From Halorussus aquaticus (GTDB lineage Archaea; Halobacteriota; Halobacteria; Halobacteriales; Haladaptataceae): a stretch of DNA of 64,000 nt. Each line of letters starts with the position of its first letter. Position 1 is the stretch's first letter. Below the pieces are notes generated by a model, which was not told the DNA's origin, did no database searches, and saw only the letters and a program-made list of their open reading frames with translations. The translations under genes and the position numbers were made by a program. The DNA lies in assembly GCF_024218795.1 (NCBI RefSeq), contig NZ_CP100400.1, forward strand, positions 2,604,001 to 2,668,000, in the 5' to 3' direction. Positions 61,702 to 64,000 of the stretch are shown here, in pieces.

Positions 61702-62144
61702 AGCTTCGAGTCCAGTTGGCGCTCGACGGCGTCGTCAGGGAGCGGTTCGCCGTCCTGCCGGACGTGGACGACCGGCGCGTTGTCCATCCGGAGCCACTCG
61801 TGCTCGCCGTCGCCCGAGAGGACGACCGACCGCGACGTGCGCGGCAGACCGTTCTCGCGTCGGCCCGCCGCGCGTTTGCGAGTCGAGACAATGGTCAGCG
61901 GTTCGCCGCCGTTCTCGTAGACGGAGAGACGGTGTTCCGGGAGTTCGGTGTCGGACTCTCGGAGGGTCCCGCGATACCGACGGGCGAGGTCCGCGGCTTC
62001 GCGCGCGGCGGCCTCGGAGGGGAACCGTCTGCCGGTCAGCGGCGCGGGACACTCGTCCGTTTCGGCGCAGGCGACGTAGAAATCACCGTCGTCGTCGGCT
62101 AACTCGCCGATGATCTGCCGGATACTGTCGAGGGAATCGGCCAT
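61698..62144 (-). CDS. DUF7552-like protein (copy a), iron-boxed
   Basis: 148 aa, soluble. Begins MADSLDSIRQIIGELADDDGDF, then CAETDECPAPLTGRRFPSEAAAREAADLARRYRGTL and, C-terminally, EWLRMDNAPVVHVRQDGEPL, the same end motif as copy b. First gene of the group. The two TTAGG-N4-CCTAA boxes start 3 bp upstream of the ATG, so the transcript is leaderless and probably strongly iron-controlled. Three Cys near residues 25-32 might bind metal. Function unknown. Confidence 0.74.
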   Translation of the reverse strand: MADSLDSIRQIIGELADDDGDFYVACAETDECPAPLTGRRFPSEAAAREAADLARRYRGTLRESDTELPEHRLSVYENGGEPLTIVSTRKRAAGRRENGLPRTSRSVVLSGDGEHEWLRMDNAPVVHVRQDGEPLPDDAVERQLDSKL

Positions 62145-62147
62145 GGT

Positions 62148-62181
62148 TTAGGCTGGCCTAATCTATGTTAGGTCGGCCTAA
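62148..62181. promoter_or_regulatory. Double iron box of the unknown operon
   Basis: TTAGGCTGGCCTAA (62148-62161) and TTAGGTCGGCCTAA (62168-62181), start to start 20 bp, i.e. two DNA turns. The inner one covers the start point and the outer one overlaps the CTTTTAGG TATA. A CGAAACCTC BRE-like element lies just upstream. Confidence 0.8.
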
Positions 62182-62263
62182 AAGAGGTTTCGAACGGTGG
62201 TGCGTGTAACCAGTTTACATAGAGAGAACGAGGCGGCCGACGAGTTGCGACGAGCGCGGAGCG

Positions 62264-62659
62264 TCACAACGCCGTGTATTCTCCGACGAGTTCCACCAAG
62301 TCGTCTTTCTCCAAACTCTCCTCGATGCGCTCCTCGCGTTCGCCGTCGGTGTAGAGGTCGAACGTCGGCGTCGCCTCGATGCCCCGCTCCAGCGCCAACT
62401 TCTGGTGGTGTACGACGTTCACCTTCGCCACCGCCGCGAACGTCTCGCGCGCGACCGACTCCACGACGGGATGGAGACGTTGGCCCGCGCCGCCGTCCGC
62501 GTAATAGTGAACCAGCACGACGTCGTAGGCGGCAACGGTCCGGTCGAAGTTCTGCGAACCGTCCACGTACACCGGCGCTGACGGGGCACCGAGACCCTGT
62601 TCCTGCACGAGCGCTCGCTTCTTGCGCTCCCGAACCGCTTCGAGGTCCTCGTCGTCCAT
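62264..62659 (-). CDS. Thioredoxin-fold protein lacking the CxxC
   Basis: 131 aa. Strand and helix order match thioredoxin: VVLVHYYADGGAGQRLHPVVESVA, where the usual Trp-Cys-x-x-Cys is Gly-Gly-Ala-Gly-Gln, so Cys are replaced by Gly57 and Gln60. The cis-Pro loop ATPTF (Pro98) and C-terminal FDLYTDGEREERIEE are kept. Cannot act as a disulfide reductase; more likely a chaperone-like or binding domain. A 34-residue N-terminal extension precedes it. Confidence 0.8.
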   Translation of the reverse strand: MDDEDLEAVRERKKRALVQEQGLGAPSAPVYVDGSQNFDRTVAAYDVVLVHYYADGGAGQRLHPVVESVARETFAAVAKVNVVHHQKLALERGIEATPTFDLYTDGEREERIEESLEKDDLVELVGEYTAL

Positions 62660-62807
62660 GCACGAGGGGGTAGCGAACCGGGTGACTTAGTTGTGTAGCC
62701 CGCTTCTCATCTCCGATAATTCGGTGGCGCGGTCTGCTCGTCCGGCCGCTCTCCCTCGGTCGCCGGAATCACCGAGAGGCCCCGTACGCCCTTCGTCGAA
62801 AGGTTCC

Positions 62808-63542
62808 TCAGACAGTCGTCGCGTCGAGCGAGTCGGCGGTGTCGCCCGCGATTTGACGGTACGCACCGACGAGTGCGGCAACCCCGAACACGGAAGCGAC
62901 GCCGGAGACGGCTCCGGACGCGAGAGCGCCGACCAGCGGGTCGAAACCGGTGAACAGACCCGCGACGAAACCGACGAGACCCGTGACGACGGAGATGACG
63001 ACACCGAGTAGGAACAGCCGGAATCGGTGGCCGGAACTGAGTGACCAACTCCGCTTGAGCGATTCCACGATACCGGCGTCCTCGATGACGACGACGAGGG
63101 CAGCGAACACCAGATTGACCGCGAGGAACAGTCCGGGGAGGAGGAGAAACAGGGAACCGACAAAGATGGCTATCGACACGATGATGGAGACGACGATGGT
63201 CGCGCCGACCGTTCGAGCGAGTCGTCGAGTGTGGTCGGGGGTCGGAAAGGCGTCGATATCCGCGTAGAGCGCTCGCATCGCGACGACACCGAGGGCGGTA
63301 CCGCCGACGACTAAACCGACGGTAAGCGCGGTACTGACCGCGACCGGGAGACCGATAGCGAGCGGATACACCTGCGATACCTCTCCGGTACTGCCCAACG
63401 CCCCGATGACCAACGACTGGACGACCGACTGCGTGAGGACTTGGTAAACGGCGTAGGCAACGATCAAGAGTGCGCCGCCACGAGTAGCGAGTTGTTCCAC
63501 CGCATAACCTAAACTACGACGAATGCTAAATTCTGTAGACAC
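62808..63542 (-). CDS. Multi-helix membrane protein of unknown function
   Basis: 244 aa from GTG (MSTEFSIRRSLGYAVEQ). Helices: ALLIVAYAVYQVLTQSVV, AIGLPVAVSTALTVGLVVGGTALGVV, TIVVSIIVSIAIFVGSLFLLLPGLFLAVNLVFAALVVVIEDAGIVESLKR region, FLLGVVISVVTGLVGFVAGL, GVASVFGVAALVGAYRQ. The IEDAGIVESLKRSWSLSSGHR loop is typical of DUF7847/DUF975-like proteins. Role unknown. TATA-like TTTAGC region upstream. Confidence 0.7.
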   Translation of the reverse strand: MSTEFSIRRSLGYAVEQLATRGGALLIVAYAVYQVLTQSVVQSLVIGALGSTGEVSQVYPLAIGLPVAVSTALTVGLVVGGTALGVVAMRALYADIDAFPTPDHTRRLARTVGATIVVSIIVSIAIFVGSLFLLLPGLFLAVNLVFAALVVVIEDAGIVESLKRSWSLSSGHRFRLFLLGVVISVVTGLVGFVAGLFTGFDPLVGALASGAVSGVASVFGVAALVGAYRQIAGDTADSLDATTV

Positions 63543-63755
63543 GATTGGACGTTGATAATGACACAGTATATATCTTTACCTCCGGACGTGACGGGACGCG
63601 ACTGACGAACAGTACTGGTGATTGCACTGTTCACGGCTACCTGTTACCGCACTCTACCGAGAACAGTCTACGTTCGGTCGGTTCCTCGCCACGGTTCCGA
63701 GAACTGTGTCGTCCGGCGCATCCCAACGGGCGGTCCGCTGCGTGATTGGGTCGGC

Positions 63756-64000
63756 CTATTCGGCGTCGATACCGACGAGTCGTTCGAGCAGATACCGCGC
63801 CTGTTCGCTGTCCAGCGGGTCGTTCGCGTTCCCGCAGTGGGGAGACTGCACGCACGCCGGACAGCCGCCAGTCGAATCACAGTCGCAGGCTCCGACCATC
63901 CGAGCGGTCCGTTCCATCAGACTCTCGACCGTCTCGTACCCCTCTCGGACCAGTCCGACACCGCCGGGATAGCCGTCGTAGATGAAGATGGTACTCTGAC
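63756..64000 (-). CDS. DEAD/DEAH helicase with DUF1998 Zn site (MrfA-like), 3' end only
   Basis: The last 81 codons before TAG; the rest is beyond the right edge. Translation reads STIFIYDGYPGGVGLVREGY, then MVGACDCDSTGGCPACVQSP and HCGNANDPLDSEQARYLLERLVGIDAE. The Cys pattern (CDC, CPAC, C) is the DUF1998 zinc site that ends MrfA/Hrq1-like helicases involved in DNA repair (mitomycin-type damage in bacteria). A 213-bp gap separates it from the membrane protein gene at 63542. Confidence 0.82.
   Translation of the reverse strand, partial: QSTIFIYDGYPGGVGLVREGYETVESLMERTARMVGACDCDSTGGCPACVQSPHCGNANDPLDSEQARYLLERLVGIDAE

Noticed and set aside
63505-63530. Iron-box half-site AACCTAAA near the membrane protein start
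   Set aside because: Only one arm present; no inverted partner within 20 bp.
1-64000. tRNA, rRNA, CRISPR arrays, transposases or integrase genes
   Set aside because: None found by reading the gaps; the intergenic stretches have no cloverleaf-like or repeated spacer structure and no mobile-element protein is encoded.

Overview
The window is chromosomal DNA from a haloarchaeon (class Halobacteria). It is GC-rich and the predicted proteins are strongly acidic. There are several Tat-exported lipoproteins, leaderless genes with a TATA box 25-30 nt upstream of the start codon, an S-layer glycoprotein of the Haloferax/Halobacterium csg type, an Orc1/Cdc6 gene beside a likely replication origin, and haloarchaea-only families (HalOD1, DUF7504-like). 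I cannot name the genus. I saw no rRNA, tRNA, CRISPR array, transposase or prophage. About 62 protein genes are called. The left-edge ABC permease and the right-edge helicase are cut by the window.

Layout. 1-2.9 kb: an Fe3+-type ABC transporter (permease and Tat lipoprotein) and an RGP-like glycosyltransferase, each behind a DtxR-like iron box. 3-12.2 kb: acyl-CoA synthetase, histidine kinase, asparaginase, SUI1, thiolase with its DUF35 partner, a Tat alpha/beta hydrolase, and a MaoC hydratase. 12.3-19.8 kb: mixed housekeeping and unknown genes (Eis-like acetyltransferase, old-yellow-enzyme, DUF7504-like protein, DpsA, sugar-phosphate isomerase). 20-29.3 kb: cell-surface block with an anchored cupredoxin, a CARDB-type repeat protein, the S-layer glycoprotein and an RND/MMPL exporter. 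30-31.8 kb: orc1/cdc6 with an inverted pair of 25-bp origin recognition boxes flanking an AT-richer stretch. 31.8-43.4 kb: sugar and trehalose genes (clan-A glycosidase, aldehyde dehydrogenase, PfkB kinase, OtsA, MFS), then TRIC, GIY-YIG and MscS proteins. 43.4-49.6 kb: central carbon metabolism (ATP-type PEP carboxykinase, ADP-forming acetate-CoA ligase overlapping a DRTGG-type P-loop protein, Zn alcohol dehydrogenase). 49.6-51.8 kb: arsenic cluster arsR-arsM-membrane ORF-arsN2 with a double operator. 52.5-59.1 kb: DUF7504-like membrane operon, secreted rhodanese, HalOD1 protein, and a second RND exporter overlapping a TrmB-type regulator. 59.3-64 kb: membrane proteins, an iron-boxed group of three unknown genes, a thioredoxin-fold protein without the CxxC, and the end of an MrfA-like helicase.

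How the genes fit together. The clearest common thread is iron. Five copies of TTAGG-N4-CCTAA occur at four places: the Fe transporter, the glycosyltransferase, the region upstream of the S-layer gene, and the unknown 60.4-62.1 kb gene group, where two boxes sit 20 bp apart. That gene group is the best candidate here for an undescribed iron-response system. The second thread is surface export: two RND exporters, one co-encoded with its likely regulator and preceded by a TGTTAG-N7-CTAACA palindrome, plus a CARDB-repeat surface protein and an S-layer protein without the usual PGF-CTERM anchor. The third is the replication origin, whose right-hand box lies about 115 bp upstream of a glycosidase gene.
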